From Streptomyces sp. NBC_00353 (GTDB lineage: Bacteria; Actinomycetota; Actinomycetes; Streptomycetales; Streptomycetaceae): 64,000 bases of DNA. This document shows positions 39,054-47,555 of the stretch, one piece after another. Positions within the stretch are counted from its first letter, which is position 1, and each line of letters opens with the position of its first letter. The notes beneath the pieces are model-generated. The model was given only the letters and a program-made list of their open reading frames with translations. It was not told the DNA's origin and searched no databases. The stretch is taken from positions 1,488,001 through 1,552,000 of the forward strand of contig NZ_CP107985.1 in the NCBI RefSeq assembly GCF_036108815.1. Direction: 5' to 3'. Both the position numbers and the translations under genes were made by a program.

Positions 39054-39872
39054 GTGAATCGAGACAGACCCGGCGCCCGCAGAGTCGTCTTCACGCCCGT
39101 CGACACCCTGGCCCGCGTGGATGCCGTCGTGCGGCGGCTCGGTGATGCCATCGACCTCGGCCTGCTCGCCGACGGCGAGCAGCTGCCCGGCGAGTCCGAC
39201 CTCGCCGCCCAGCTCGGCGTCTCCACCGTGACCCTTCGGGAAGCGCTGATGGCACTGCGGCAAAGGGGCCTGGTCACCACCCGCAGGGGCCGTGGCGGAG
39301 GCAGCTTCGTCACCGTGCCCGACGGTCCTGCGGAGGACCGGCTGCTCGCCCGCCTCTCCGACTGGAGCACCGAGGAACTCCGCGATCTCGCCGACCACTG
39401 GGCAGCCGTCTCGGGTGCCGCCGCGCGGCTCGCGGCCCAGCGCACCGAGCCCGAGGATCTGCAGCAACTGCAGAGATCTCTGGGAGAGTTGGTGGAAGCC
39501 AAGGACTCGGGGGCGCGCAGCCGCATCTTCGGGCGCTTCCATGTCGAGCTGGCCGCGGCCGCCCAGTCCGCCCGGCTGACCAGGGAAGAGGTCACTCTCC
39601 AGACCGAAGTGGGGGCACTTCTGCGCCTCGTACTCTGCGAGGACGGGCACCTCGAGGACACAGCGGATCGTCACCGCGCCGTAATCTCAGCCGTGCATGA
39701 TGGGGCGGATGACCGTGCCAGGGCCCTGGCCGAACAATGCGTGCAGGCCTCCATGGCGCGCCTGATCGAACTCCGCCTCGGCTCGGCCGACGGTGCGCGC
39801 GGTCCCCGTCCGAAGGAGGGCCCCGATGGGCAGCAGTCCCCGTCTCGCAAGCGCCGGATCGGCAGTACTTGA
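39054..39872 (+). CDS. GntR/FadR-family transcriptional regulator
   Basis: The 272-residue regulator has an N-terminal winged helix (LPGESDLAAQLGVSTVTLRE and RQRGLVTTRRGRGGGSFV, about residues 40-90). The C-terminal all-helical FCD domain has a metal-ligand-like histidine pattern (FHVELAAAAQSA, DRHRAVISAVHDG). FadR-type proteins repress catabolic or transport operons and are released by small acids or amines. The divergent pot operon is the likely target. The GTG at 39054 is preferred because AAGGTGG precedes it; GTGs at 39045 and 39048 are also in frame. It overlaps the next gene by 47 bases. Confidence 0.88.
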   Translation: MNRDRPGARRVVFTPVDTLARVDAVVRRLGDAIDLGLLADGEQLPGESDLAAQLGVSTVTLREALMALRQRGLVTTRRGRGGGSFVTVPDGPAEDRLLARLSDWSTEELRDLADHWAAVSGAAARLAAQRTEPEDLQQLQRSLGELVEAKDSGARSRIFGRFHVELAAAAQSARLTREEVTLQTEVGALLRLVLCEDGHLEDTADRHRAVISAVHDGADDRARALAEQCVQASMARLIELRLGSADGARGPRPKEGPDGQQSPSRKRRIGST

Positions 39873-40617
39873 CGAGCCGGCCGTCGCCGACGCGGCCGCC
39901 CGCGTCCGAGACGCGCTCGAAGGAGTCTTCGACGCTGTGGGCAGGACCGCCACGGACACGGAAGCGGTGCTGGCTTCGGCCGTCGCGGACGGCCGTCGAC
40001 CGGTCTCGGCCGATCTGGCCGCACTCCGCCCCGGCCTGCACGCCTGCCTCGCCCAGTACGAACTGGTCTCGGGGATCGGCTTCGTGGCGGCGCCAGGACT
40101 GCTCGACGACGTACCGGCGTGGCTCGAGTGGTGGCAGACCACCGTGGACGGTGCCGTGCATCCACTGCTGCTCGACCTGGACCCGGAGCACTCGGCGTAC
40201 TCCGACTACACCCACTGGGACTGGTTCACCCTGCCGCGCGACACCGGACAGCGGGCGGTCGCGGGGCCGTACGTCGACTACCTCTGCTCCGACGAGTACA
40301 GCCTCACCCTTTCCTCACCGGTCGCGATCGGGGGACGCTTCATGGGAGTGGCCGCCGCCGACGTCTACCTGCGGCGCTTCGAAGCGGTCGTCATGCCTCT
40401 GCTCCAACGCCTGCCGGGACCCGCCCGCCTGGTCAACGCGCGCGGCCGGGTCGCCGCCTCCACCGACCCCCGCCACCTGGTCGGATCACTCACCAAGGGC
40501 CCGGACTTCGCGGCGGTACTGGCCGGCTCGGCCGACGGCGCCGACCACGGCGGACTGCAGTTGCGCCCGTGCCACGGCGTCCCCCTGATCCTGATGACGA
40601 CGGCGCCCCCGGCATGA
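39826..40617 (+). CDS. Soluble Cache-domain protein
   Basis: The 263-residue protein has no signal peptide or membrane helix. Its core (YTHWDWFTLPRDTGQ, VAGPYVDYLCSDEYSLTLSS, FMGVAAADVYLRRFE, ARLVNARGRVAAST) matches dCache-type ligand-binding folds. Such domains normally sit outside the cell on chemoreceptors or kinases. Here it stands alone in the cytoplasm, preceded by a helical N-terminal half (about residues 1-115). Its ATG lies inside the end of the regulator gene (47-base overlap, AAGGAGGG upstream), implying coupled synthesis with the FadR-type protein. A role as amine-binding partner of the pot system is inference. Confidence 0.75.
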   Translation: MGSSPRLASAGSAVLDEPAVADAAARVRDALEGVFDAVGRTATDTEAVLASAVADGRRPVSADLAALRPGLHACLAQYELVSGIGFVAAPGLLDDVPAWLEWWQTTVDGAVHPLLLDLDPEHSAYSDYTHWDWFTLPRDTGQRAVAGPYVDYLCSDEYSLTLSSPVAIGGRFMGVAAADVYLRRFEAVVMPLLQRLPGPARLVNARGRVAASTDPRHLVGSLTKGPDFAAVLAGSADGADHGGLQLRPCHGVPLILMTTAPPA

Positions 40618-40725
40618 GGCAGGCCGCCCGCCTCGTTGCGGGGCTGCATCTGCGACGGGTGCGGTCGACTGATGCCGCAGTCGCATGGGCGGTCACCGGC
40701 CCGCCCCTCCCCCGCCGCTGAGCCG

Positions 40726-42852
40726 TCAGGGAACCCGGATCAGGTGCACCGCCGCGCTCGCCCAGTCGCCGGGCGGCAGCTCGGGCTGTATCCCGTACTC
40801 CCGGAGCACGGTCGCGGAGTGCACCGCGCCGGTGCGGGCGTCACGGTAGCGGGCGGCGGGGTCGAGGCCGGCCGGCCGGAGCGGGCGTGACGGCCTGCCA
40901 TGTGGTGATGATGCCCGCTGCCAGACGAGCAGGAGTGTCTCGCCGCCGTCGGCGGCGACGTACTGCGTCGCGGCCGGTCCATCGTCGACCGGGGCTCGCA
41001 ACCGGTGCTGTGCGCCGTGCTGTACGAGGTGGCGTACCCGCTTGTACTCGGCGAGCAGGCCGGCGCCCTCGGCCAGTTCGGCGTCGGACCACCGGGAGAG
41101 GTCTCCGCCGATGCCCAGGACGCCGGCCATCGCCACATGGAAGCGGAAGCGCAGGGGGACGGAACGGCCGGTGAGCTGGTTGGGCACATCGGTCACCCAG
41201 GCGGCCATGGTCCGTGCCGGGTAGAGCTGGCTGTATCCGTGCTGGATGGTGACGCGGTCCGCGGCGTCGGTGTTGTCCGAGGGCCATGCCTGATCGGTGC
41301 GGGACAGTATGCCCAGGTCCACCCGCCCTCCGCCGCCGGAGCACGCCTCGATCCGGAGGTTGGGGTGATCGGCGCGGAGCCGGTCGATGACGTCGTAGAG
41401 GTGGTGGACGTACGTCGTCCACACCTCGTCGGCCCCGTCCGCCCTGTCCGGCCAGCCGGCTTCGCTGAACGCGCGGTTCATGTCCCACTTCAGGAAGTCG
41501 ATACCGTGGTCGCCGACCAGCCGGGTGAGCCATCCGTACGCCCACTCGGCGACGTCGTGACGGGCGAGGTTGAGGACCAGCTGGTTGCGCAGCTCGGTAC
41601 GGGCGCGGTGGGGGAAGTGAAGCACCCAGTCCGGGTGCTTGCGGTAGAGGTCGCTGTCCGGGCTGACCATCTCCGGCTCCACCCATAGGCCGAAGCGCAT
41701 ACCGAGCCGGTGCACCTCCTCGACCAGGGGCGTCAGCCCTCGGGGAAAGCGGTCCGGGGTCGGCGTCCAGTCACCGAGTCCGGCCTCTTCGCTGCGGCGC
41801 CCCCCGAACCATCCGTCGTCCATGACGTAGAGCTCCACGCCGAGCGCCGCCGCCCGGGCGGCCAGCGCCTTCTGGCCCGCTTCGTCGACGTCGAAGCCGG
41901 TCGCCTCCCAGGAGTTGTAGAGGACCGGCTGGATCTCCTGGGGGTGCGGCAGTACATGGGCGAGGGTGTACGCGTGCCAGGCACGGCTCGCCGCGCCGAA
42001 GCCGCCCTCGCAGTAGAGGCCGGCGTGGACCGGGGTGGTGTACTCCTCACCGGGGCCGAGCGGGAGGGACGGGCCCTCGTGGCCGGCGCCGGCGGTGAAG
42101 CCCGCACGGCCGTCGGGGGTGCGCTGCACGGTGATGCGCCAGCTGCCGCTCCAGGCCAGCGCCGCGCTCCACACCTGGCCGTGGTTCTCGGTCGCGTCGC
42201 CCGCGTCGAGCATCACCCAGGGGTTCGCGTGGTGACTGGTGATACCTCGTCTGCTGGTGAGGACTGTTTCGCCGAACGGCAGCAGGTCCCGGCGAAGTTG
42301 GGTCTCGGCCGACCACTGGCCGGTGACGTGGCTCAGCCGGTAGTCGTCCCGGAGCGGCAGGGTCCAAGCGGCGGAGTCCGCACGCTGGAGTGCGACGGGG
42401 GCGTCGCCGTCGTTGCGCAGCACGGTCCAGCGTTCGATGACGTCGCTGTCGTCGTGGACCCGGTAGTGGAGTGCCACCCGAAGGGGGTGGAGGCGGTCGC
42501 GGAAGTCCAGGACCAGCTCGGCCGAGCCCGGCGCCGGCTCGTGGACCCGGTGCCCGGTGGCCTGCCATTCGAAGGCGCGGGTGCCGTCGGCGAAGCGCAC
42601 CTGCAGCGAGGGCGGTCCGTACCGCGGTCCACCGTCGACGGGCAGTTCGTCACCGACGGACGGCCGTCCCTCGAAGCTGCTGGCCGGGGGTGCCGGCTCA
42701 GTGACGAACTCCTGGACCTCCTCAAGCGCCAGCGCGGGTCCCCACGCAAGGTGGCAGGGCGCTCCTGTCGCATCGATCCGTAGCGCGTACGAGGTGCGCG
42801 GGGTGGAGAGCAGCCAGACCCCGGTGTCGGCGGCGAAGGCGATCACAGACAT
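40726..42852 (-). CDS. GH36 alpha-galactosidase, cytoplasmic
   Basis: The 708-residue protein is a GH36 alpha-galactosidase. An N-terminal beta-sandwich (about 1-310) is followed by the barrel with LYNSWEATGFDVDE, YVMDDGWFGGR and the nucleophile Asp457 in FLKWDMNRAF. The acid/base Asp lies in WPSDNTDAADR after ACSGGGGRVDLGIL. The C-terminal beta-domain ends with PGDWASAAVHLIRV. No signal peptide is present, so it works on imported raffinose-type or galactan-derived oligosaccharides. The ATG at 42852 follows GTGAGGATCA. It is divergent from the ROK regulator, whose operon contains the importer and a secreted GH27. Confidence 0.95.
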   Translation of the reverse strand: MSVIAFAADTGVWLLSTPRTSYALRIDATGAPCHLAWGPALALEEVQEFVTEPAPPASSFEGRPSVGDELPVDGGPRYGPPSLQVRFADGTRAFEWQATGHRVHEPAPGSAELVLDFRDRLHPLRVALHYRVHDDSDVIERWTVLRNDGDAPVALQRADSAAWTLPLRDDYRLSHVTGQWSAETQLRRDLLPFGETVLTSRRGITSHHANPWVMLDAGDATENHGQVWSAALAWSGSWRITVQRTPDGRAGFTAGAGHEGPSLPLGPGEEYTTPVHAGLYCEGGFGAASRAWHAYTLAHVLPHPQEIQPVLYNSWEATGFDVDEAGQKALAARAAALGVELYVMDDGWFGGRRSEEAGLGDWTPTPDRFPRGLTPLVEEVHRLGMRFGLWVEPEMVSPDSDLYRKHPDWVLHFPHRARTELRNQLVLNLARHDVAEWAYGWLTRLVGDHGIDFLKWDMNRAFSEAGWPDRADGADEVWTTYVHHLYDVIDRLRADHPNLRIEACSGGGGRVDLGILSRTDQAWPSDNTDAADRVTIQHGYSQLYPARTMAAWVTDVPNQLTGRSVPLRFRFHVAMAGVLGIGGDLSRWSDAELAEGAGLLAEYKRVRHLVQHGAQHRLRAPVDDGPAATQYVAADGGETLLLVWQRASSPHGRPSRPLRPAGLDPAARYRDARTGAVHSATVLREYGIQPELPPGDWASAAVHLIRVP

Positions 42853-42986
42853 TGATCCTCACGTTCAGGTTGCACCACGAAGGCAGTCGGCAGCCAACTG
42901 TGCCTTTGATCAGCTGTCAACCCCCCGGGCCAGTATGGGATTTGCATGCTTCTTCCACGCTGAGTTGAGATTTCGAAAGAGCCTGT

Positions 42987-43011
42987 TTCTTTTATTGACA
43001 GCAGAAAAGAA
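42987..43011. promoter_or_regulatory. Candidate ROK-repressor operator
   Basis: TTCTTTT (42987-42993), 11 bases, AAAAGAA (43005-43011) is a perfect 7-bp inverted repeat in an otherwise GC-rich context. It covers the -35 box (42995-43000) of the ROK operon promoter, so it is well placed for autorepression. Confidence 0.6.
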
Positions 43012-43031
43012 CACCCTCTACGTTTCGGCCA
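42995..43031 (+). promoter_or_regulatory. Leaderless promoter of ROK-transporter operon
   Basis: TTGACA (42995-43000), 18 bases, TACGTT (43019-43024), six bases, ATG at 43031. The -35 is a perfect consensus hexamer and the start codon falls at the expected transcription start. Confidence 0.8.
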
Positions 43032-44206
43032 TGCACTCGTCGCCCCGTCCCGAGGCAGTCCCGGTTCCGACGCCGGCCGCTTCTCTGGTCTTCACCACCA
43101 CGCTGTCCCACGGCCCGCTCACCCGGGCCGAGATCGGCCGGCGGACCGATCTCTCACCGGCCGCGGTCACCAAGGCCGTACGGCCCCTGATGGCGGCCGG
43201 CTATCTCGTCGAGGGCGTGGACGAGGAAGCACCGCCGTCTCTCGGGCGGCCCGCCAACCTCGTACGGGTGGACGGTGGCCGCGCACTGTTCATCGGGGTC
43301 AAGGTCACCGGGGACGAGATCATCGCGGTCCTGACCGACCTGTGCTGCCGCATCCGGGTCGCCCGGCACGTCCGGATCACCGCCCGTGATCCCGGAGCCG
43401 TGCTCGCCTCGACCGCCGCGCTCGTGCAGGAACTCCTCACGGAGGCCGACGGGTTCGGGGTGCGGGTGAGCGGCGTGGGTCTGGCGGTGTCCGGAGATGT
43501 GGACCGCGCCGCCGGAGTGGTCCGCTACTCACCGTTCCTGGACTGGCGCGACGTGCCGCTCGCCGAGCTGGCGCAGGCTGTGACGGGTCTGCCCGTCACC
43601 GTCGACAACGATGTCCGGGCCCTGACGGTGGCCGAGCAGTGGTTCGGGGCCGGGGTGGGAGTGCCGGACTTCGCTCTGGTGACCGTCGGTGCGGGCATCG
43701 GCTGCGGTCTTGTGGTGCACGGCCGGGTGGTCTCCGGTGCGCACGGCGTGGCCGGCGAGATCGGGCATCTGTCCATCGACCCGCAGGGACCGCCGTGCCA
43801 CTGCGGCAACACCGGGTGCGTGGAGGCCATCGCCGGTGACGCCGCCATCATCCGTCGGGTCGGCGAGGTGACCGGACTGTCGGTCACCGACTCCGCGCAG
43901 GCCCTTGAACTCGCGCACCGTGGCGATCCCGGGGCCCGGGAGGTGTACGCACGGGCCGGGGAGGCCATCGGACGGGCCATCGGGGCCGTCGTCAATGTCC
44001 TCGGACCCCAGCGGGTGATCATCTCGGGCGAGGGCCTGGCGGCGTACGACCTGTTCGCCGAGCAGATCCGCGACACCTTCGCCGCCGCCGCCTTCGGTAC
44101 CGCCGCCCAGTGCGACGTGATGACACGTCCGCTGCCCTTCGAGGAATGGGCGCGCGGGGCCGCGGCGACCGCGATCCAGTCCTTCATCGGTACAGAACAC
44201 GTATGA
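43031..44206 (+). CDS. ROK-family transcriptional regulator
   Basis: The 391-residue protein has an N-terminal winged helix (SHGPLTRAEIGRRTDLSPAA followed by VTKAVRPLMAAGYLVEG, about 25-65). The ROK sugar-kinase-like domain contains VDNDVRALTVAEQWFG, the VAGEIGHLSID motif and the zinc site CHCGNTGCVEAIAG. In Streptomyces such ROK proteins (XylR/NagC type) repress adjacent sugar import and hydrolase genes until a sugar binds. It opens a rightward operon with an importer and GH27, and it is divergent from the GH36 gene. The expected inducer is galactose or a galactoside, which is inference. Its promoter is leaderless and contains a candidate operator. Confidence 0.92.
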   Translation: MHSSPRPEAVPVPTPAASLVFTTTLSHGPLTRAEIGRRTDLSPAAVTKAVRPLMAAGYLVEGVDEEAPPSLGRPANLVRVDGGRALFIGVKVTGDEIIAVLTDLCCRIRVARHVRITARDPGAVLASTAALVQELLTEADGFGVRVSGVGLAVSGDVDRAAGVVRYSPFLDWRDVPLAELAQAVTGLPVTVDNDVRALTVAEQWFGAGVGVPDFALVTVGAGIGCGLVVHGRVVSGAHGVAGEIGHLSIDPQGPPCHCGNTGCVEAIAGDAAIIRRVGEVTGLSVTDSAQALELAHRGDPGAREVYARAGEAIGRAIGAVVNVLGPQRVIISGEGLAAYDLFAEQIRDTFAAAAFGTAAQCDVMTRPLPFEEWARGAAATAIQSFIGTEHV

Positions 44207-44215
44207 GGAGCAGTA

Positions 44216-45529
44216 ATGACGATGCAGAGCCGCATCTTGTCGCCCGTCACCGATCCCAGCCGCCGCACGGTGGTCCGGGGCACGCTCGGAGTCGGCGCCG
44301 CCGCACTGGCCGCGCCGCTGCTGACGGCCTGCGGCGGCGGTCCTTCGGCCGACCCGAAGACGGTCACCTTCGGATCGAACGGAGCCGATGCCACACCCAA
44401 GTCCGCCTACGCGGCGGTGACCAGTGCCTTCACCAAGGACAGCGGTCTCAAGGTCAAGACGAACACCGTCGACCATGACACGTTCCAGAAGAGCATCTCC
44501 ACCTATCTCCAGGGCACACCGGACGACGTCTTCACCTGGTTCGCGGGCTACCGCATGCAGTACTTCGCCAAGAAGGGGCTCGCCCGACCGCTCGACGACG
44601 TCTGGGACACCATAGGTTCCGGCTTCAGCGACGCCGCGAAGCAGCTCTCCAAGGGAGAGGACGGCAAGTACTACTTCGTCCCGCTGTACAACTACCCGTG
44701 GGCCGTCTTCTACCGCAAGAGCGTGTTCAAGGAGCGCGGGTACGAACCGCCCCGCACCTGGAGCGAATTCACCGCACTGGCCAAGCAGATGAAGAAGGAC
44801 GGCCTGTCGCCGATCGCCTCCGGATACGGCGGGGGCGACAGCTGGTCCATCCTCGGCGCCTTCGACTACCTGAATCTGCGGGCCAACGGATACGACTTCC
44901 ACATGTCGCTCATGCGGGGAGAGGTCTCCTGGACCGACCGCCGTACGAGCCGGACCCTGGACCTGTGGCGTGAACTCAGCCCCTACTACCAGCAGGGGGC
45001 GGGCGGCCGCTCATGGCAGGACGCCGCTCAGTCACTGCTCGACAAGAAGTCCGGCATGGCGGTCATCGGGCTGTTCCTGGGACAGCAGATCACGGACGAG
45101 AAGCTGCGCGCGGACATCGACTTCTTCGCCTTCCCGGAGATCGACGCAGCCCACGGCCAGGACACGGTCGAGGCACCCACCGACGGGTTCATGCTCAGCC
45201 GCAAGCCGAAGAACGAGAAGGGCGCGGCCCGCCTCCTCGAATTCCTCGGCAGCGCCCAGGCGGAGAACCTGTACATGGGGGCCGACCCGAGCAATGTCGC
45301 CGTCCACTCCGCTGCGGACACCGGCTCGTACAACGCCCTGCAGAAGAAGTCCGCGGAACTCATCGCCTCGGCGAAGCACATCACGCAGTTCGGCGACCGC
45401 GACAGCGACCCGGGCTTCGTCTCCACCGTCGTACTGCCGGGCCTGGCTCAGTGGCTGGGCCACCCCGACGACGGCTCGGCCCTGCTGAAGAAGATCGAGT
45501 CCCAGCGCTCGCGCTTCTTCACGGCCTGA
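44216..45529 (+). CDS. Sugar ABC transporter solute-binding lipoprotein (CUT1)
   Basis: This binding protein of 437 residues has a Tat-like signal (SRRTVVRGTLGVGAA) ending in lipobox LLTAC (about residues 36-40). The mature domain shows VTFGSNGADATPKS, TPDDVFTWFAGYRMQYFAKK and YNYPWAVFYRKSVFKE, typical of CUT1 oligosaccharide-binding proteins such as the raffinose/melibiose type. It begins nine bases after the ROK stop, with AGGAGCAG before the ATG. Two permeases follow. No dedicated ATPase is present, so MsiK probably energises it. Confidence 0.92.
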   Translation: MTMQSRILSPVTDPSRRTVVRGTLGVGAAALAAPLLTACGGGPSADPKTVTFGSNGADATPKSAYAAVTSAFTKDSGLKVKTNTVDHDTFQKSISTYLQGTPDDVFTWFAGYRMQYFAKKGLARPLDDVWDTIGSGFSDAAKQLSKGEDGKYYFVPLYNYPWAVFYRKSVFKERGYEPPRTWSEFTALAKQMKKDGLSPIASGYGGGDSWSILGAFDYLNLRANGYDFHMSLMRGEVSWTDRRTSRTLDLWRELSPYYQQGAGGRSWQDAAQSLLDKKSGMAVIGLFLGQQITDEKLRADIDFFAFPEIDAAHGQDTVEAPTDGFMLSRKPKNEKGAARLLEFLGSAQAENLYMGADPSNVAVHSAADTGSYNALQKKSAELIASAKHITQFGDRDSDPGFVSTVVLPGLAQWLGHPDDGSALLKKIESQRSRFFTA

Positions 45530-45550
45530 TCCGGACCGGGAAGGTTCACC

Positions 45551-46531
45551 ATGTCCTCCGTAGGCTCGGCGCCTCCCGCCGCCCCTCCCCGGGCGCCCGC
45601 ACCGGCGCGCCCCGACGCCCCGCGTGCCCGCCCACGGCCGCTGCGGCTCGGCCGCGGTGACCGCCTCTTCCTCACGGTCATCGTCGGTATTCCGCTGCTC
45701 GCCCTGCTGGTCTTCGTCTGGCTGCCGGCGCTGGCCTCCATCGGACTGTCCTTCACCAGCTGGGACGGCATCGAACCGAGTGACATCCGATGGGTCGGCC
45801 TGGACAACTACCTGGAGATCTTCACCAATTACCCGCCGTTCTGGCCCGCGGTCCAGCACAACGTCGTCTGGCTGCTGTTCACGGCGCTGCTGCCCACCCC
45901 GTTCGGCATCTTCCTCGCGTACCAGCTCGACCGGAAGATCAGGTTCACCCGCTTCTACCAGACTGCGATCTTCCTGCCCATGGTGCTCTCGCTCGCCGTG
46001 GTCGGCTTCATCTGGGAGATCATCTACAACCCCGACAACGGACTTCTCAACGGCGTCCTGAACGGGGCGGCACCCGGCCACCACATCGACTGGCTGGGCG
46101 ATCCGGACCTCAATCTGTGGGCCGTCCTCATCGCTTCGGCCTGGCGGCACACCGGCTACATCATGATCCTCTATCTGGCCGGTCTGAAGGGATTCGACCC
46201 CGCGCTGAAGGAAGCGGCCTCGCTCGACGGCGCCAATGGACGCCAGACGTTCCTGAGGGTGGTCTTCCCGGCACTGAAGCCGGTCAACATCATCATTCTC
46301 GTCGTCACCGTCATGGAATCGCTGCGGGCGTTCGACATCGTCTATGTGCTCGGCGGCGGTGTCGGCAGCAAGCCCGGCATGGAGCTCCTGTCGCTCCTGA
46401 TCACCGACAACATCATCGGTGAGTCCAGCCACATCGGTTACGGCTCCGCACTCGCGGTCGTCCTGCTCATCGTCTCGCTGCTCGCCATCGGGACCTTCCT
46501 TGCCCAGACCTTCCGCAAGGAGGACCAGTGA
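45551..46531 (+). CDS. Sugar ABC permease (MalF-type)
   Basis: The 326-residue permease has a Pro/Ala/Arg-rich cytoplasmic tail (residues 1-35) followed by six transmembrane helices (LFLTVIVGIPLLALLVFVWL and later spans). Its EAA loop is KEAASLDGANGRQTFLRVVFP. It lies 21 bases after the binding protein gene and overlaps the next permease by four bases (GTGA). It is half of the importer channel. Confidence 0.93.
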   Translation: MSSVGSAPPAAPPRAPAPARPDAPRARPRPLRLGRGDRLFLTVIVGIPLLALLVFVWLPALASIGLSFTSWDGIEPSDIRWVGLDNYLEIFTNYPPFWPAVQHNVVWLLFTALLPTPFGIFLAYQLDRKIRFTRFYQTAIFLPMVLSLAVVGFIWEIIYNPDNGLLNGVLNGAAPGHHIDWLGDPDLNLWAVLIASAWRHTGYIMILYLAGLKGFDPALKEAASLDGANGRQTFLRVVFPALKPVNIIILVVTVMESLRAFDIVYVLGGGVGSKPGMELLSLLITDNIIGESSHIGYGSALAVVLLIVSLLAIGTFLAQTFRKEDQ

Positions 46532-47451
46532 CCGCGACCGTCACACCGCCGGCGGCCGGCCCGCGCACCCGCCGCACGCCGCTCCCGGACGCGGGCCCCT
46601 CGCGCCCGAGGCGACAGACCGGACGGCATGTGCTGCTCGGCGGGATCGCCTTCCTGTGGCTCGTTCCGCTGCTGTGGGCGGTGTACACCTCGCTGCGGCC
46701 CTACTCGGACACCAGCAGGCACGGCTATCTCTCCCTGCCGCACAGTCTCGGTTTCGAGAACTTCGGCACCGCCTGGCGCCAGTCGGGGATGCCGCACTTC
46801 TTCTGGAACTCCGTCCTGATCACGGTTCCGGCGGTCCTCGGCACGCTGCTCTTCTCCGCCGCGGTGGCCTTCTTCGTCTCCCGGTTCGACTTCCGCTGGA
46901 ACGTCGTCCTGCTGATGCTCTTCACCGCGGGCAACCTGCTCCCCGCCCAGGTGCTGATCACTCCGCTGTACCGGCTCTACCTGCTGATCCCGCTGCCCGG
47001 CTGGATGAGCGACTCGTTCCTGCTCTACAACTCGGTGTGGGGCATCATCGTCATCCACATCGCCTACCAGTGCGGCTTCTGCACCTTCGTCCTCAGCAAC
47101 TACATGCGGACGATCCCGAAGGAGATCACGGAGGCGGCGCTGGTGGACGGCGCCCCGGTGTGGCGCCAGTTCTTCCAGATCGTGCTGCCGCTGTGCCGTC
47201 CCGCGTTCGCGGCGCTCGCCACCCTCGAATCGATCTGGATCTACAACGACTTCTTCTGGTCGCTCGCCCTGATCGAGACCGGCGACAAACGCCCGATCAC
47301 CTCGGCACTCGCCAACCTCCAGGGCCAGTACTTCACCAATCCCAACCTCATCGCGGCCGGCGCACTGATGACCGCGATCCCGACGCTGCTCGTGTACTTC
47401 GCGCTCCAGCGCCAGTTCATCAGCGGGCTCACCCTCGGTTCGGGCAAGTAG
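46528..47451 (+). CDS. Sugar ABC permease (MalG-type)
   Basis: The 307-residue permease has six helices (VLLGGIAFLWLVPLLWAVY and so on). The EAA loop is TEAALVDGAPVWRQFFQIVLP and the family-typical end is FISGLTLGSGK. The GTG at 46528 overlaps the stop of the preceding permease. The secreted GH27 gene follows after 104 bases, so hydrolase and importer are likely co-expressed. Confidence 0.93.
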   Translation: MTATVTPPAAGPRTRRTPLPDAGPSRPRRQTGRHVLLGGIAFLWLVPLLWAVYTSLRPYSDTSRHGYLSLPHSLGFENFGTAWRQSGMPHFFWNSVLITVPAVLGTLLFSAAVAFFVSRFDFRWNVVLLMLFTAGNLLPAQVLITPLYRLYLLIPLPGWMSDSFLLYNSVWGIIVIHIAYQCGFCTFVLSNYMRTIPKEITEAALVDGAPVWRQFFQIVLPLCRPAFAALATLESIWIYNDFFWSLALIETGDKRPITSALANLQGQYFTNPNLIAAGALMTAIPTLLVYFALQRQFISGLTLGSGK

Positions 47452-47555
47452 CGAACCCTGTCCCGCGCTGCGCAGCCCTGCACTGCACTGCACGCAACCG
47501 GAACACCGCACCACTACCGAATCCCTTCGCCGAGAAAGCAAAGAGGTCCCCTCTC

